From: Arachis hypogaea
Taxonomy: Eukaryota; Streptophyta; Magnoliopsida; Fabales; Fabaceae
Length of the DNA stretch: 64,000 bases
Reading direction: 5' to 3'
Assembly (NCBI RefSeq): GCF_003086295.3
Contig: NC_092039.1
Location: forward strand, 65,553,649 to 65,617,648
Shown here: positions 9,935-21,899 of the stretch, piece by piece
Layout: every line of letters starts with the position of its first letter
Numbering within the stretch: position 1 is the first letter of the stretch
Position numbers and translations under genes: made by a program
The notes under the pieces: generated by a model
Database searches by the model: none
What the model saw: the letters and a program-made list of their open reading frames with translations, nothing else
Told to the model about the DNA's origin: nothing

Positions 9935-9942
9935 TATTTATA
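9935..9942 (-). promoter_or_regulatory. TATA box of putative internal promoter before ORF3 (EL4)
   Basis: Minus-strand TATAAATA followed by CCCCACTCCCC, about 250 bases upstream of the ORF3 ATG. The flanking C-rich context is shared with EL1 and EL5. The region 9690-10175 is otherwise a non-coding leader/promoter stretch. Confidence 0.55.
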
Positions 9943-10175
9943 GGTGGGGAAGGAAGGTTTGATTATAGAGTTTGGGTTGGGTGGGGGGGAATTGAATTTG
10001 AAATTGGTGAATGAGGAAAAGAGATTGATAGGATAGATGAGGGTAGATTGGGTGAAGTGGGGGGTGATTTGAGAGAATCAAGGGATTTGATCGGTCATGA
10101 GATGGATGAATGTGGATGGAAAAGTGGGTAGGGAGGAGAGAGAATCGATAAGTTTGAATGGTCATGGTAGGTGGG

Positions 10176-11188
10176 TGATAGATGAAAATTCATGTTGATT
10201 TAGAATCAATCAAAACAAGAATCAGTTCGTTAGTAGCATAGTCTAAACCAACAATGAACTCTTAAAACCAATGTTAAATTCAAATTAAAATAACCAAGAG
10301 TAATTAAACCTCGGGTTGTTCTCCCTAGGAGTTGGAATTAAGTGTACAATTATTGGCTATGGGAGGAAATGGGAATTAGGAATGCAAGAGAAGAAAAGTA
10401 ATGTAAATAGCAAGAAAGTAAAACAAGCATGCAAGAAATTAAAGAAAAGCAAGTAAAAGTAATGAAAATGGAAATTAAATCCTAAAAAGGAATTTAGGAT
10501 TCCTTTCCTAGTCGTGGACTACAAACATGGTAATTGTGTGTGGATTAATCCCAATTAGTCAATCCTAACATCGAGGATTAGTCAAAAGGGCATAATTGAT
10601 CCCAATCGCTAAGTCCTAAGTCAACACCAGTGGGTCACTTAGAGTCAAGGAAAACCAAACCAATTAACAATTCTCACACAATACGGAATGGACATCCATA
10701 ACTCAATTCCACCCAAACACCCAATTTCTCAACCAAGAGTGTGAAAACTAAACATGCAAGAAATTAAAAGTCAAAGTAATAAAAGTCAAAGCAAGGAAAA
10801 TTAAAATGCAAAAAACCTCTTGGCAAGTAATTGAGAGCTAAGATTACCTATCCTAGCCATTGACCACAAGCACATGATGATTATGAAGAGTTAATCCTAT
10901 TTAGTCAACCTTACATCGAAGATAAGTCAAATAGGCATAGTTGATTTCAATCCATAAGTCCTATGTCAACACTAAGGGGTCACATGGAGTCAATGGAGAC
11001 CAAATCAACTAACTACTATAATGTTCAAACAAGAATGGACATCAATGACTCAAGGATCACCAAAGTCATCAATTTCAACCCAAGAGTGAGGAAAAAATAA
11101 GTAAAAACTAAGCCAAGCATTTTATCAAACACATGGTGTGCATAAAAATAAAATAATAATAAATTACATAGAAAATAAAAGCTAAAAA
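10176..11188 (-). mobile_element. EL3 3' LTR (family C), partial
   Basis: Colinear and nearly identical with 19247-20283 of the 5' LTR over about 1 kb, then broken at 11188 where plus-strand ORF3 sequence of EL2 begins. About 950 bases of the LTR are missing. No coding sequence. Confidence 0.85.
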
Positions 11189-12123
11189 GGAGCGAATATC
11201 CGGAGATCCGACATGAGATTAGGAGAAGAGGATGGGAAGCTCTCACCAATCCCATTCAACAAGTCGGAATCTTAATGGTTCAAGAGTTCTATGCTAATGC
11301 ATGGATCACTAAGAACCATGACCAAAGTGTGAACCTGGACCCGAAGAATTGGCTCACAATGGTCCGGGAGAAATACTTAGATTTCAGTCTAGAAAATGTG
11401 AGATTTGTGTTCAACTTGCCAATCATGAGAGGAGATTCTCATCCTTTCACTAGAAAAGTCAACTTTGATCAAAGGTTGGACCAAGTCCTCAAGGACATCT
11501 GTGTTGAATGACCTCAATGGAAGAGAGATTCCAAAGGCAAGCCAGTTCAACTAAGAAGGCCAGACCTTTAGCCTGTGGCTAGAGGATGGTTGGATTTCAT
11601 CCAACGCTCTATCATTCCTACTAGCAACCGATCCAAAGTAACTGTGGATTGGGCTATCATGATCCATAGTATTCTGATTGGAGAGGAAATGGAAGTTCAT
11701 GAGATCATACCTCTAGAACTATACAAGGTGGCTGACAAGCCCTCCACTTTGGCAAGGTTAGCATTTCCTCATCTCATCAGTCACCTATGCAATTTAGCCA
11801 AAATTGGCATAGAGGAAGACATCCTCATTGAAGAGGACAAACCTATCACTAAAAAGAGGATGGAAGAAACAAGAGAGCCCATTCATGGACCTCAACAAGT
11901 GCGTGAGGAAGTCCCTCATCAAGAAATCCCTGAGATGCCTCAAGGGATGCATTTTCCTCCACACAACTATTGGGAGCAACTCAACACCTCTTTAAGGGAT
12001 TTGAGTTCCAATATGGAGCAACTAAGGGTGGAGCACCAGGAGCATTTCATTATCCTCCATGAAATAAGAAGAGGACCAAAGATCCATGTGGGAGGAGCAA
12101 CAAAGTCAAGGAAGAGACATTGA
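11189..12123 (+). pseudogene. EL2 ORF3 (putative plant transposon protein)
   Basis: The frame enters the domain at SEYPEIRHEIRRRGWEALTN, continues through MVQEFYANAWITKNH and DPKNWLTMVREKYLDFSLEN to 11511 (stop), and resumes in the same frame at about 11575 (RGWLDFIQRSIIPTSNRSKV). It ends at 12123 with a Pro/Glu-rich hinge (EEVPHQEIPEMPQGMHFPP) and a helical segment (LNTSLRDLSSNMEQLRVEHQEH), likely coiled coil. The N-terminus is missing because the element is 5'-truncated at 11188. The C-terminal half is the best copy of this domain in the family-A elements and helps identify 21900-22094. Confidence 0.75.
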
Positions 12124-13254
12124 GGAGCTTAAGCACTCCATAGGATCTTCAAGAGAAAGAACTAGCCACCATCACTAAGGTGGATCCGTTCTTTAATTTC
12201 CTTGTTATTTGTTTTTCTATTTTTCATTCCTTATGCTTTATGTTTTGTCTATGTTTGTGTCTTTATTACATGATCATTAGTGTCTAGTGTCTATGCCTTG
12301 AAGTTATGAATGTCCCATAAATCCTTCACCTTTCTTAAATGAAAAATATTTCTAATTGCAAAAGAACAAGAAGTACATGAATTTCGAATTCTATCTTGAA
12401 ATTAGTTTAATTATTTTGATGTAGTGGCAATACTTTTTGTTTTCTGAATGAATGCTTGAACAGTGCATCTTTTTTATAGTGAAGTTTATGAATGTTAAAA
12501 TTGTTGGCTCTTGAAAGAATAATGAAAAAAGAAAAATGTTATTGATAATCTGAAAAATCATAAATTTGATTCTTGAAGTAAGAAAAAGCGGTGAAAAAGA
12601 AAAAGCTTGCGAAAAAAAATGGAAAAAAAAATAAAGAAAAAGAAAGAAAAAAAAAGAAAAAGCAAGCAGAAAAAGCCAATAGCCCTTTAAACCAAAAGGC
12701 AAGGGTAAAAAGGATCCAAGGCTTTGAGCACTAATGGATAGGAGGGCCCAAAGAAATAAAATCTTGGCTTAAGCGGCTAAATCAAGCTGTCCCTAACCAT
12801 GTGCTTGTGTCATGAAGGTCCAAATGAAAAGCTTGGGACAGAGTGTTTAAAGTCGCGATCCAAAGCAAAAGAGTGTGCTTAAGAACTCTGGACACCTCTA
12901 ACTGGGGAATCTAGCAAAGCTGAGTCACAATCTAAAAAGGTTCACCTAGTTATGTGTCAGTGGCATTTATGTATCTGATGGTAATACTAGAAAACAAGAT
13001 GCTTAGGGTCACAGCCAAGACTCATAAGTAGCTGTGTTCAAGAATCAACATACTGAACTAGGAGTATCAATAACACTATCTTAATTCTGAGTTCCTATAG
13101 ATGCCAATCATTCTGAATTTCAAAGGATAAAGTGAGATGCCAAAACTGTTCAGAAGCAAAAAGCTACAAGTCCCGCTCATCTAATTAGAACTAAGCTCCA
13201 TTGATATTTTGGGATTTATTGTATATTCTCTTCTTATCTTATTTTGTTTTTAGT
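12124..13254 (+). other. EL2 3' untranslated region
   Basis: About 1.1 kb between ORF3 and the polypurine tract. It has an A-rich stretch at 12500-12680 and a 'cctaaccatgtgcttgtg' type segment that recurs at 22685 in the related plus-strand fragment 21900-23002. No ORF is supported. Confidence 0.65.
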
Positions 13255-13290
13255 TGATTCGGGACAAGCAACAATTTAAGTTTGGTTTTG
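13255..13290 (+). promoter_or_regulatory. EL2 polypurine tract with upstream hairpin
   Basis: The tract TTTAAGTTTGGTTTTG (13275-13290) directly abuts the LTR start TGATAAGC. Upstream, arms GTTGATT and AAGCAAC (one mismatch) enclose CGGGAC, the same layout as in EL5 at 27715-27733. Confidence 0.75.
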
Positions 13291-14947
13291 TGATAAGCGG
13301 ATAATTTATACGCTTTTTGGCATTGTTTTTAGGTAGTTTTTAGTATGTTTTAGTTATTTTTTAATATATTTTTATTAGTTTTTATGCAAAAATCACATTT
13401 CCAGACTTTACTATGAGTTTGTGTGTTTTTTTGTGATTTCAGGTGTTTTCTGGCTGAAATTGAGGGACCTGAGCAAAAATCTGATTCAGAGGCTGAGAAA
13501 GTACTGCAGATGCTGTTGCATTCTGACCTCCCTGCACTCAAAGTGGATTTTCTGGAGCTATAGAAGCCTAATTGGTGAGCACTTAATTGCGTTGGAAAGT
13601 AGACATCTTGTGCTTTCCAGTAATGTATAATAGTTCATACTTTACCCGAGATTTGATGGCCCAAACTGGCGTCCAAACGCCCACCAGAGACCCTTTTCTG
13701 GAGTAAAACGCCAGAACTGGCACCAAAGTTGGCGTTTAACTCCAAGGATGGCCTATGCACGTGAAAGCTTTAAGGCTCAATCCAAACACACACCAAGTGG
13801 GCCCCGGAAGTGGATTTCTGCACTATCTACTCATTTTCTGTAAACCTAGTTTACTTGTTTAGTATAAATAGCACTTTTTACTATTGTATTCGAAGTCTTT
13901 GACCTTTTGGGAGTTCTTCGAACCCTTTTTGGAGGCTGGCCATTTGCCCATGCCTAGACCTTTTGTTCTTATGTATTTTTAACAGTGGAGTTTCTACACC
14001 TCATAGATTAAGGTGAGGAGCTCTGCTGTTCCTCGAGTATTAATGCAAGTATTGTTGTTTTTCTATTCAATTCATGCCTACTTCTCCTCCAAGATATACT
14101 CTTGTACTTAATTCAGTTAAGTCAGAATGAAGGGGTGACACGTGACAATCACTCAATATTCGTTACTCGCTTAGCCAATATCTGCGTGCCTGACAACTAC
14201 AAAGTGGTCTATATGATGTTCAACGTAGTCATTGGACGACAGCTGGAGTATATTCTCTTTGGTCACTGACCCATAGATTTGAATCACCTCTCCTGACAAC
14301 AGAGCATTCGAATCCGTGACGTTAGAACCTTCGTGGTATAAGCTAGAACCAATTGGCAGCATTCTTGAGATCTGAAGGGTCTAAACCTTGTCTGTGGTAT
14401 TCTGAGTAGGATCTGGGATGGGATGACTGTGACGAGCTTCAAACTCGTGACTGTTGGGTGCAGTGACAGTGTGCAAAAGAAAAATGTATTCTATTCCGAC
14501 ACAATCAAGAACCGACAGTTGATTCTCCATGTGGGAAACCGTAGAGGACATGTTTTCACTGAGAGGATGGATGTTAGCCATTGACAACGGTGATCCACCA
14601 ACATACAGCTTTCCATGGAAGAGAGTATGCATGATTGGATGAGGATAGTAGGAAAGCGGAGGTTCAGAGGCAACAAAGTATCTCCAAATGCTTATCTGAA
14701 ATTCTCACCAAGGAACTACATAAGTGACTTTATTTTATTTTATGTTTATTTTTCTTTTTACTATCAAACCTCATAACCATTTGAATCCGCCTGACTGAGA
14801 TTTATAAGATGAGCATAGCTTGCTTCAAGCCAACAATCTCCGTTGGATTGACCCTTACTCACATAAGGTATTACTTGGACGACCCAGTGCACTTGCTGGT
14901 CAGCTATGCGAAGTTGTGAAAAGTGTGAATCACAATTTCGCATACCA
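13291..14947 (+). mobile_element. EL2 3' LTR (family A)
   Basis: Starts TGATAAGCGG immediately after the polypurine tract and ends TTTCGCATACCA at 14947. Palindromes around GGCGTCCAAACGCC and TTGGCGTTTAACTCC lie at 13664-13745, a TATAAATA box at 13863-13870 and a GAGCTCTGCTG segment near 14020. Complete at about 1657 bases. To the right the sequence passes straight into EL3 interior. Confidence 0.88.
13863..13870 (+). promoter_or_regulatory. TATA box in EL2 LTR
   Basis: TATAAATA about 118 bases downstream of the palindrome cluster. The equivalent boxes are at 26558-26565 and, on the minus strand, 51465-51472. Confidence 0.65.
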
Positions 14948-15520
14948 GTAACCACAAAAGCAAAAGAAATAGCATGTTCCTCAACTAAGTGGCCTAGGTT
15001 ACAAGTGAAGAAAAACAAAGCTTAAGGTACAAGCAACCCTAGGTAACTACAACTAAAGTGAATTGAATGTATAAGATATTGGATATTGAAATTGTGCAAG
15101 TAAAAGCGCAAAATTAATAGAAAATGGCACAATTAACAATAACCAAATCAATGATGAAAAGTGACTACTTATTCATCCTTAGAAATAATGAAATAATCAC
15201 ATGTATAAGGTGCTTGTTATGAAAAGTGACAAGTCTTTATAAGAATCAAGTCAAGTCAACTCAAAAAAAGGCAAAGCATTAACAAGGAACAAATACTTTG
15301 TTATGTGATTATATTCACTTAAGAATCATGATGACTAAGTAGTTCAACTCAATTCACTAATGTAAAGTGCACAATTCATGATTAAGATGCCAAACAAGGA
15401 TATAGTCTAACACATGTGGTCGCGACAACACATGCATCAAACTCACAATTCATATAGGCAATTAAACAAAGACATAATACATAGTGCACATATTCATTAA
15501 ATCAAAATTCCAAGAAGAAG
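14948..15520 (-). other. EL3 interior, left part, non-coding
   Basis: A-rich sequence with no credible reading frame on either strand. It continues at 17988 after removal of the family-B solo LTR and its duplicated AGAAG. Confidence 0.65.
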
Positions 15521-17982
15521 TGATGACTTGCATCATCTACCCTTTTTCTTACATAAAAAGGACCACAAAAGAGCATAATCTCATTTGATCATTACAATTC
15601 ATGCAATATTTGATGAATAGTATAGTGCATTGCTTTAAAATGAGGTTGTGCTGAATTTCAGGTAAAAAAGACATAAAAAATGGAAAGAAAATAACAAAAA
15701 AAGCTGGGCGTGTGAAATGGGCGTGCCACTTGGAGCAAACGCCATAAAAGTACACTAGCATGGCACGTCAGGAGCTGGGCGTGGCACGCCAGTACTAATG
15801 TCCAGAGGAGTTCTCAAACAATAACATTCGCGTGGCACGCCAGGAGCTGGGCGTGGCATGCCAATACAACTTTCCAGAAAGCAACATTGAAGGCCATTGA
15901 AGGGGCGTGGCACACCAGAATGGGCGTGGCATGCCTAGCCCATCACTCACCATAGGGCGTGCCACTTGATGTCGAAGTTGTGGCACGCCAGTTTCAAAAG
16001 TCACTTGGGCGTGCCACTTGAGGAGTCAGGCGTGGTGCGCCAAGCTTGAAGAACCGAAAAAATGAATGGGTGTGCCACTTGAGCAACATGGCGTGGCACA
16101 CTGGTACATGATTCCAGAAGGGAAGTTAAAGCCTAAAAAGGCCTGGGCGTTGCCACTTGAGATCGAAGGCATGGCACGCCAGGCTCTCATTCTCACTTTG
16201 GCGTGCACTAAAGCAACCAGGTGTGGCATGCCAACACACAAAGAAGCCAAAGCAAGGGATGAGCGTGCCACTTGGTATCGAAGGCGTGGCACGCCAGTCC
16301 AAGAATCTCACTATGGCGTGCTAGTTGAATGCTGGGCGTGGCATGCTAGCTACTACAACCAAGGCAAGATGATGGTCGTGGCACGCCAGCCTTTAAGCGT
16401 GGCACGTTGGTACAAGTTTACAGAGAGGATGAAGGAGGCCAAAACACAGGAGCGTGCCACTTGGTGTCGAAGGCGTGGCACGCCATCCATTATTCCTCAC
16501 TTAGGCATGCCACTTGAACCTCAGGCGTGGCACACGCTAGTGTCATTTAAAAAGCAAAAGCCATTGGGGCGTGCCACTTGAGTTCGTGGCGTGGCACTTC
16601 AAACATTCGAATCAAGTGCTTACAAAGGACGTGGAACGCCAGACCATGGGCGTGCCACGCTAGTTCAACTTTCCAGAGAGTTGGATCATGTATGCAGCGA
16701 GGGCGTGGCACGCCAGACCCTAGGCATCCCACACTAGTTCAAGTTTCCAGAGGCAAGAAGAAGAGGACAAAGGCCAGGGCATGCTACTTTGACTCGAAGG
16801 CGTGGCATGCCAAGGATGTTAGTGAAGAAAGGCGTGCCACTTGAGGGACTGTGTGTGGCACACCAAGTCAAAATTGGAGGAGGACGTGGCACGCCAGTGA
16901 AGCGCCAGCCACACGCCAGCTGGGAAGTCACGCTTATTGAGTTTATTTTCCCTCCAAATTGTAATTTTCTTTTTTCACTTTTGTAATTCTTTTATTTTGA
17001 GAGTTAGGAGTAGTATAAATAACCTCAAGAAGTACTGAGAAAGGGTTAAGCAGTTAGATCACTTTCCACTTCATCTTCTCCATCTAGAGTACTTTTCTTT
17101 AAGCTATGAGTAGCTAAATTTCCTCTCATTGAGAGAGGGAGCTCTGTTGTACTTGATGGATTGACGATAGTGAATTTCTTCTTTTCTTCATCTTCCCTTT
17201 GATTTGCTAGAATGAATTTCATTCTTCATGCCTAGTGTTCAATTATCTTGGAAAAGAGATTGAATGCAAAATGGGTTTCATGGGAACCTTGGGAAAGGAA
17301 ACATGAAATCATGCTAGAAATCCCTTCTCACACTTGAGTAGAATTTGGGTTTTGGTGTTTGGATATGGTGACATATAATCCTCCCTCTACCTGGACATAT
17401 GATGATGGGTGGTATAATCAGGGACCAAGCATATCTCTCTTCATGAGCAATTAGACCAAGGAATTGGCTATTGATCAAGATCGGAAAGATTGAGTCACCA
17501 AGGGATTGGGGCTCAATTAATTATGATTGCCAAGAGGTCAATGAGTTGCATGATTGAAGAGGATATAAGCCAAATTTAATCCAAAGAGACAACATCTCCT
17601 GATCTCAATGAATTCCCCTATTCTCATCTACCACTTTCTTTATATTTTTCTTTATATTCTACAATTCCCCATTTCCATTTACAATTAAGTCATTTAATCT
17701 TCAGTCCTTTACATTCTTGCCATTTTAATTCAAGCACTTTACTGCTTTCTTTACTCTTCAGTCATTTACACTTTTTGCCCATTTACAATTCTGCAATCAC
17801 CATCTATTTGCTTAGCTTGACTAATTCACCAATTGATTAAAATTGCTCAAAACTACCAATCTATGTGGATATGATCCCACTCTACTGTGGGTTATTACTT
17901 GACGATAATTTTAGTGCGCTTGCCAAAAGAGCGGATTTATAATCATTAAAAATTTTATGGGGTGTGAATTCCAAACTCATCA
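15521..17982 (+). mobile_element. Family-B solo LTR
   Basis: TGATGACTTG...CTCATCA, 2462 bases, flanked by AGAAG on both sides (15516-15520 and 17983-17987). It matches the EL5 LTRs in reverse orientation from end to end. There is no PBS, polypurine tract or coding sequence next to it, so it is a solo LTR left after recombination between two LTRs. TATAAATA at 17014-17021 marks the likely promoter. Reading frames across the palindrome array (for example 16066-16581) are by-products of low-stop repeats. Confidence 0.92.
15705..16920. repeat. Family-B hairpin array, GGCGTGCCAC...GTGGCACGCC
   Basis: More than a dozen hairpin units. In a typical unit the arms GCGTGCCAC and GTGGCACGC flank a 14-base loop of form TTGNNNTCGAAGGC, for example 16452-16483 (loop 16461-16474). 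Spacer DNA between units is unrelated. The array ends about 95 bases before the TATA box at 17014. Confidence 0.9.
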
Positions 17983-19222
17983 AGAAGCAACCCAATAATC
18001 ATCAAGCAAACACTTGCAACTTATTTAATTAACAAACAACTAAACCAAAACTAATATAATAACTAAAATAAAAATGAAATGCAAAGAAAACAAAGTAAAG
18101 CAAGTAGAGAAGAGGGCAAAAGCAAGAGAAGAGAGGGTTGGAAGAGAGAAGAAGAGAAGAAGAAGAGGGAAGAGAAGAAAAGAAGTGTAGTGGTGAGGAA
18201 ACAGGGGCGTGCATATGCACAGGTATGTGTGCGTACGCACACTAAGCGAATCAGGGGGAGTGCATCCGCACCAGGTGTGCGAACGCTATCAACAAAGAGG
18301 GAATTAAGAAGTGTGCGTACGCACAAAGATGTCCGCATGCACAAATGGTAAAGAAATGGAGTCTGGGCGGACACACAGCGTGTGTGAGCGGTCTGAATAG
18401 ACAATGTGCGCAGGCACAGAAGATATTTTTTTAAGAAAAATTGAAGCGTCAAAATTGCCAGCTATCTCACCTTCTGTGCGTACGCACACAGGTTCGTGCG
18501 CACGCGTAAGAGGCAGAATGAGGGGGATGCAAACGCACAAGGCGTGCGAATGCTCCCACTAGAAGGGGTGTAAGCTGGTGTGCGCACCCAGAAACGCGAA
18601 AATTGGGGTTGTGTGCGAATCCACAGGTGTGTGCGCACGCACATGCTCTGTTTTTCTAGAAAAAATTTTAGTGCTCTAAGGCACCAAACTTGATGTTCAA
18701 AATAGTTTTTCAACCCCAAAACATATTAGTCATCAAAAACACATAATCTAATTTAAAATCTAAGCAAATTAAGCTTGAATTTAAACTAAACCTAAGCTAT
18801 CTACAAGAGACAAAATGCAATGAATTAAAACTATGTACAAAGAGAGGCTTAGAAAGGTGTTACCATGGTGGGGTGTCTCTCACCTAGCACTTTTATTTAT
18901 TGTCTTTAAGTTATACTTATGGAGAGCTTTAATCTTGTGCTTGTATTCATCATGGAGCTTCCAACAATGCTAGAGTCTCCCCAATTCCCAATTGATTGCA
19001 GCAAGTTTGGATGGAGTGTCCAACAAGCTAATAGCTCCTAACAAGAAAAACAAAAAGCAAACAAGAAAAATATATTCACAATAGCAAAGAAAAAGCAAGC
19101 TATTCATGTATTAACATATTAACAAAAGCTAAAAACAAGCAAGCAACATATGCACAATCACCCAAAAATAAAGTATTTACATATTAACATATTTACAATA
19201 GCCAACAACATACACCATTGTA
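17983..19222 (-). other. EL3 interior, right part, non-coding with GTGCGTACGCAC motifs
   Basis: No reading frame of retroviral type. 18079-18190 is a GA-rich purine tract; 18205-18660 holds the family-C palindromes; 18700-19222 is A-rich with direct repeats of 'aagcaagcaa' type. ORFs at 18029-18719 are low-complexity by-products. Confidence 0.65.
18205..18660. repeat. GTGCGTACGCAC palindromes inside EL3
   Basis: Perfect 12-base palindromes GTGCGTACGCAC at about 18230, 18312 and 18475, with variants such as GTGCATATGCAC, GTGCGCACGC and GTGTGCGCACGCAC. The same perfect palindrome occurs in the EL3 LTR at 20787-20800. Confidence 0.85.
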
Positions 19223-19242
19223 ACTCCCCGACAACAACACCA
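19223..19242 (-). promoter_or_regulatory. EL3 primer-binding site
   Basis: The minus strand reads TGGTGTTGTTGTCGGGGAGT, 4 bases from the LTR end. Compared with the EL5 PBS every difference is C to T, as expected from deamination of methylated cytosines. Confidence 0.8.
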
Positions 19243-19246
19243 AATT

Positions 19247-21238
19247 TGATAGATGAAAATTCATATTGATTTAGAATTAATTAAAACAAGAATCACTTCG
19301 TTAGTAGCATAGTCTAAACCAACAATGAACTCTCAAAAGCAATGTTAAATTCAAATTAAAATAACCAAGAGTAATTAAACCTTGGGTCCTTCTCCCTAGG
19401 AGTTGCAATTAAGTGTACAATTATTGGCTATGGGAGAAAATGGGGATTGGGAATGCAAGAGAAGCAAAGTAATGTAAATAGCAAGAAAGTAAAACAAGCA
19501 TGAAAGAAATTAAAGAAAAGCAAGTAAAGGCAATGAAAATGGAAATTAAATGCTAAAAAGGAGCTCTGGGTGAAAATTGGGAAATTTAGGATTCCTATCC
19601 TAGTCGTGGACTACAAACATGGTAATTGTGTGTGGATTAATCCCAATTAGTCAATCCTAACATTGAGGATTAGTCAAAAGGGAATAATTGATCCCAATCC
19701 CTAAGTCCTAAGTCAACACTAGTGGGTCACTTAGAGTCAAGGGAAACCAAACCAATTAACAATCCTCACACAATGCGGAATGGACATCTACAACTCAATT
19801 CCGCCCAAACACCCAATTTCTCAACCAAGAGTGTGAAAACTAAACATGCCAGAAATTAAAAGTCAAAGCAATAAAAGTCAAAGCAAGGAAAATTAAAATA
19901 CAAGAAACCTCTTGGCAAGTAATTGAGAGCTAAGATTACCTATCCTAGCCATTGACCACAAACACATGATGATTATGATGAGTTAATCCTACTTAGTCAA
20001 CCTTACATCGAAGATAAGTCAAATAGGCATATTTGATTTCAATCCATAAGTCCTATGTCAACACAAAGGGTTCACATAGAGTCAATGGAGACCAAATCAA
20101 CTAACTACTCTACTCTAATGTATCAAACAAGAATGGACATCAATGACTCAAGGATCACCAAAGTCATCAATTTCAAGCCAAGAGTGAGGAAAAACTAAGT
20201 AGAAACTAAGCCAAGCATTTTATCAAACACTTGGTGTGCATGAAAATAAAATAATAATAAATTGCATAGAAAATAAAAGCTAACTACCAAAAGCAAGGGA
20301 ATTATAACAACAACTAGAGAAAGTATTAAATGAACATAAAACATAAATTGCATTAATTTAAAGTAAAATTAACAAAGAGTGTTCATAACATAAAAATGGC
20401 AAGATAAAGAAAATAACAAAAGAGATGAAGAAGGTAAAGACAAGAAAGCATAGAAACATAAATGAAACTACATTAAAACAAGAATAAAATGCTGAAATTA
20501 AAGAGAAAGTAAACTAAAAACCCTAATTATAGAGAGAAGGGGGAGCTTCTTTCTCTAGAAAACTAACCAAAACATGTAAAAATCTAAACCTAAGTGCTCC
20601 CCCCCTTCACTCCTCTTCAATTTGGCTTGAAATAGTTTCAGAAATGAGTTGGATTAGGTTTTGGGGGCCCAGAAATCGCTTCCAACGACTTGTAATTAAT
20701 GAGGTCACGTGCAGGGACCTGTGCGTCTGCACAGGTGTGTGTGTACGCACACATGTTGAATCCCGACTTGTGCGTACGCAAAAATACTTGTGCGTACGCA
20801 CACTTAGACTTATGTCCACTATAGCAAATTGCATATCATTTTGAAGCCCCGGACGTTAGCTTTCCAATGTCGCTAGAACCATCTCATTTGGACCTCTGTA
20901 GCTCAAGTTATGACCAATTTAGTACAGAGAGGTCAAGACTGAAAGCTTTCCAAATCCTTCGTTTCTTGAATTCATCCACTTTGTATGCTTTCCTTCCACT
21001 TTCTCAAGCCATCCTTGCCTTTAAAATCTTAAATCACTCAAACAAATATAGCAGGGCATCAAATGGGAGAAAAGTGAATTAAAATTAGCAATTTAAGCAT
21101 GAAAAGCATGTTTTTCACAATTAAGCATAATTAGGAAATAATTCACAAAAGCATGCTATTTCAATGGATAAGTGCAAGAAAAGTCAATGAAATCCACCCA
21201 AATAGAGCAAATAAATACCATAAAATGTGGATTCATCA
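19247..21238 (-). mobile_element. EL3 5' LTR (family C), complete
   Basis: Minus orientation: starts TGATGAATCC at 21238 and ends ATCTATCA at 19247, 1992 bases. It is adjacent to the PBS and matches the partial 3' LTR at 10176-11188. A palindrome cluster lies at 20705-20812. No coding sequence. Confidence 0.9.
20705..20812. repeat. Palindrome cluster in family-C LTR
   Basis: CACGTG (20705), TGTGCGTCTGCACA, GTGTACGCACAC, GTGCGTACGC and GTGCGTACGCACAC in about 110 bases. Identical in core to the motif in the interior of the same element (18205-18660). Confidence 0.85.
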
Positions 21239-21243
21239 GTGGG

Positions 21244-21770
21244 GGGTTGGGGGTTGGGCGCTAAACGTCGGGTCTGGCGTTTAGTGCCAGCAATGGATCA
21301 AAAATAATTTTTTATTATGGGGATGAGCACCCTGGCACTAAACGCCAAGGCTGGTATTTAGCACCCCAAGGGGAGTCCTAATTCTTGAAGAAAACGCCCA
21401 TTTTGGGAGTTAAACGCCCACACCATTCCCCCTTTCTAGCGCTAAACGCCCTTCCTGGCATTTAGCGCCCAAGCTTCTATTCTTGTTCCAGCACTAAACG
21501 CCCTCCCTAGCATTTAGCGCCCAAGTCTGTTATGCTCCAGAGTGTCTTTTTCTTCCTGCTGAGTCCTCCTGTCCCTATTCTAAGTACTATACATGATCAC
21601 AGACTAGATTAAACCTAGGAAAATATAGAAATCAATGAAAAATACAGAGGAATCAAACTAAAATAAAACTGAAGTAAAACTAAAATAAAACAGAAATAAA
21701 CTTAAGGATACTTATGGTTGGGTTACCTCCCAACAAGTGCTTCTTTACCGTCACTTGCTTGACAGTCAAC
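21244..21770 (-). other. EL4 continuation: palindrome array and spacer
   Basis: Resumes EL4 after the EL3 insertion. It contains the array at 21257-21515, then an AT-rich spacer with the conserved 'cccaacaagtg' segment at 21725-21745 that also follows the integrase region in EL1 and EL5. No ORF. Confidence 0.65.
21257..21515. repeat. GGCGCTAAACGCC hairpin array in EL4
   Basis: Hairpin partners GCGCTAAACGCC and GGCATTTAGCGC alternate, for example 21439-21450 and 21457-21468 with a 6-base loop. This corresponds in position to the EL1 array (2188-2303) but has a different motif. Confidence 0.8.
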
Positions 21771-21774
21771 TCCT

Positions 21775-21899
21775 CTAAAGAAGAGGGTTATAGGGGCTCA
21801 GATCTTCACCTCTCGTTGTGAACTTCCTTTCTGTGCTATTATGGAGCAACTCAACATGCTCAAAGGACAAGATCCTGTTCACAGTATGTGGTATGACTG
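21775..21899 (-). pseudogene. EL4 integrase-C-terminus-like tail, partial
   Basis: The minus frame reads VIPHTVNRILSFEHVELLHN, then RKFTTRGEDLSPYNP, closely matching the EL1 tail (2500-2907). It is cut at about 21899, where the strand of the homology flips and ORF3 C-terminal sequence begins on the plus strand. Confidence 0.6.

Larger units (their letters stand above)
10176..21238 (-). mobile_element. EL3: family-C non-coding LTR element, nested in EL4
   Basis: The left end (10176, TGATAGATG) and right end (21238, ...TTCATCA) are flanked by the same 5 bases, GTGGG (10171-10175 and 21239-21243). The 3' LTR is partial (10176-11188) and the 5' LTR complete (19247-21238), with a PBS at 19223-19242. 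The remaining interior (14948-15520 and 17983-19246) has no retroviral ORF, so the element resembles a LARD-type non-autonomous derivative, although a deletion of coding sequence with the 11188 breakpoint cannot be excluded. EL2 and a family-B solo LTR lie inside it. Confidence 0.8.

Noticed and set aside
13291..14947. LTR interpreted as another solo LTR
   Set aside because: A polypurine tract abuts its start and ORF3 lies upstream in the same orientation, so it is the 3' LTR of EL2; also the 5 bases to the right have no partner on the left.
16066..16581. Open frame of 171 codons on the plus strand
   Set aside because: Translation of the family-B hairpin array in a solo LTR; overlapping frames on both strands give similar low-complexity peptides and no domain is recognisable.
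18029..18719. Several overlapping frames, one with hydrophobic Phe/Leu/Ser-rich peptide
   Set aside because: Produced by a GA-rich tract and GTGCGTACGCAC repeats; no start context or known domain.
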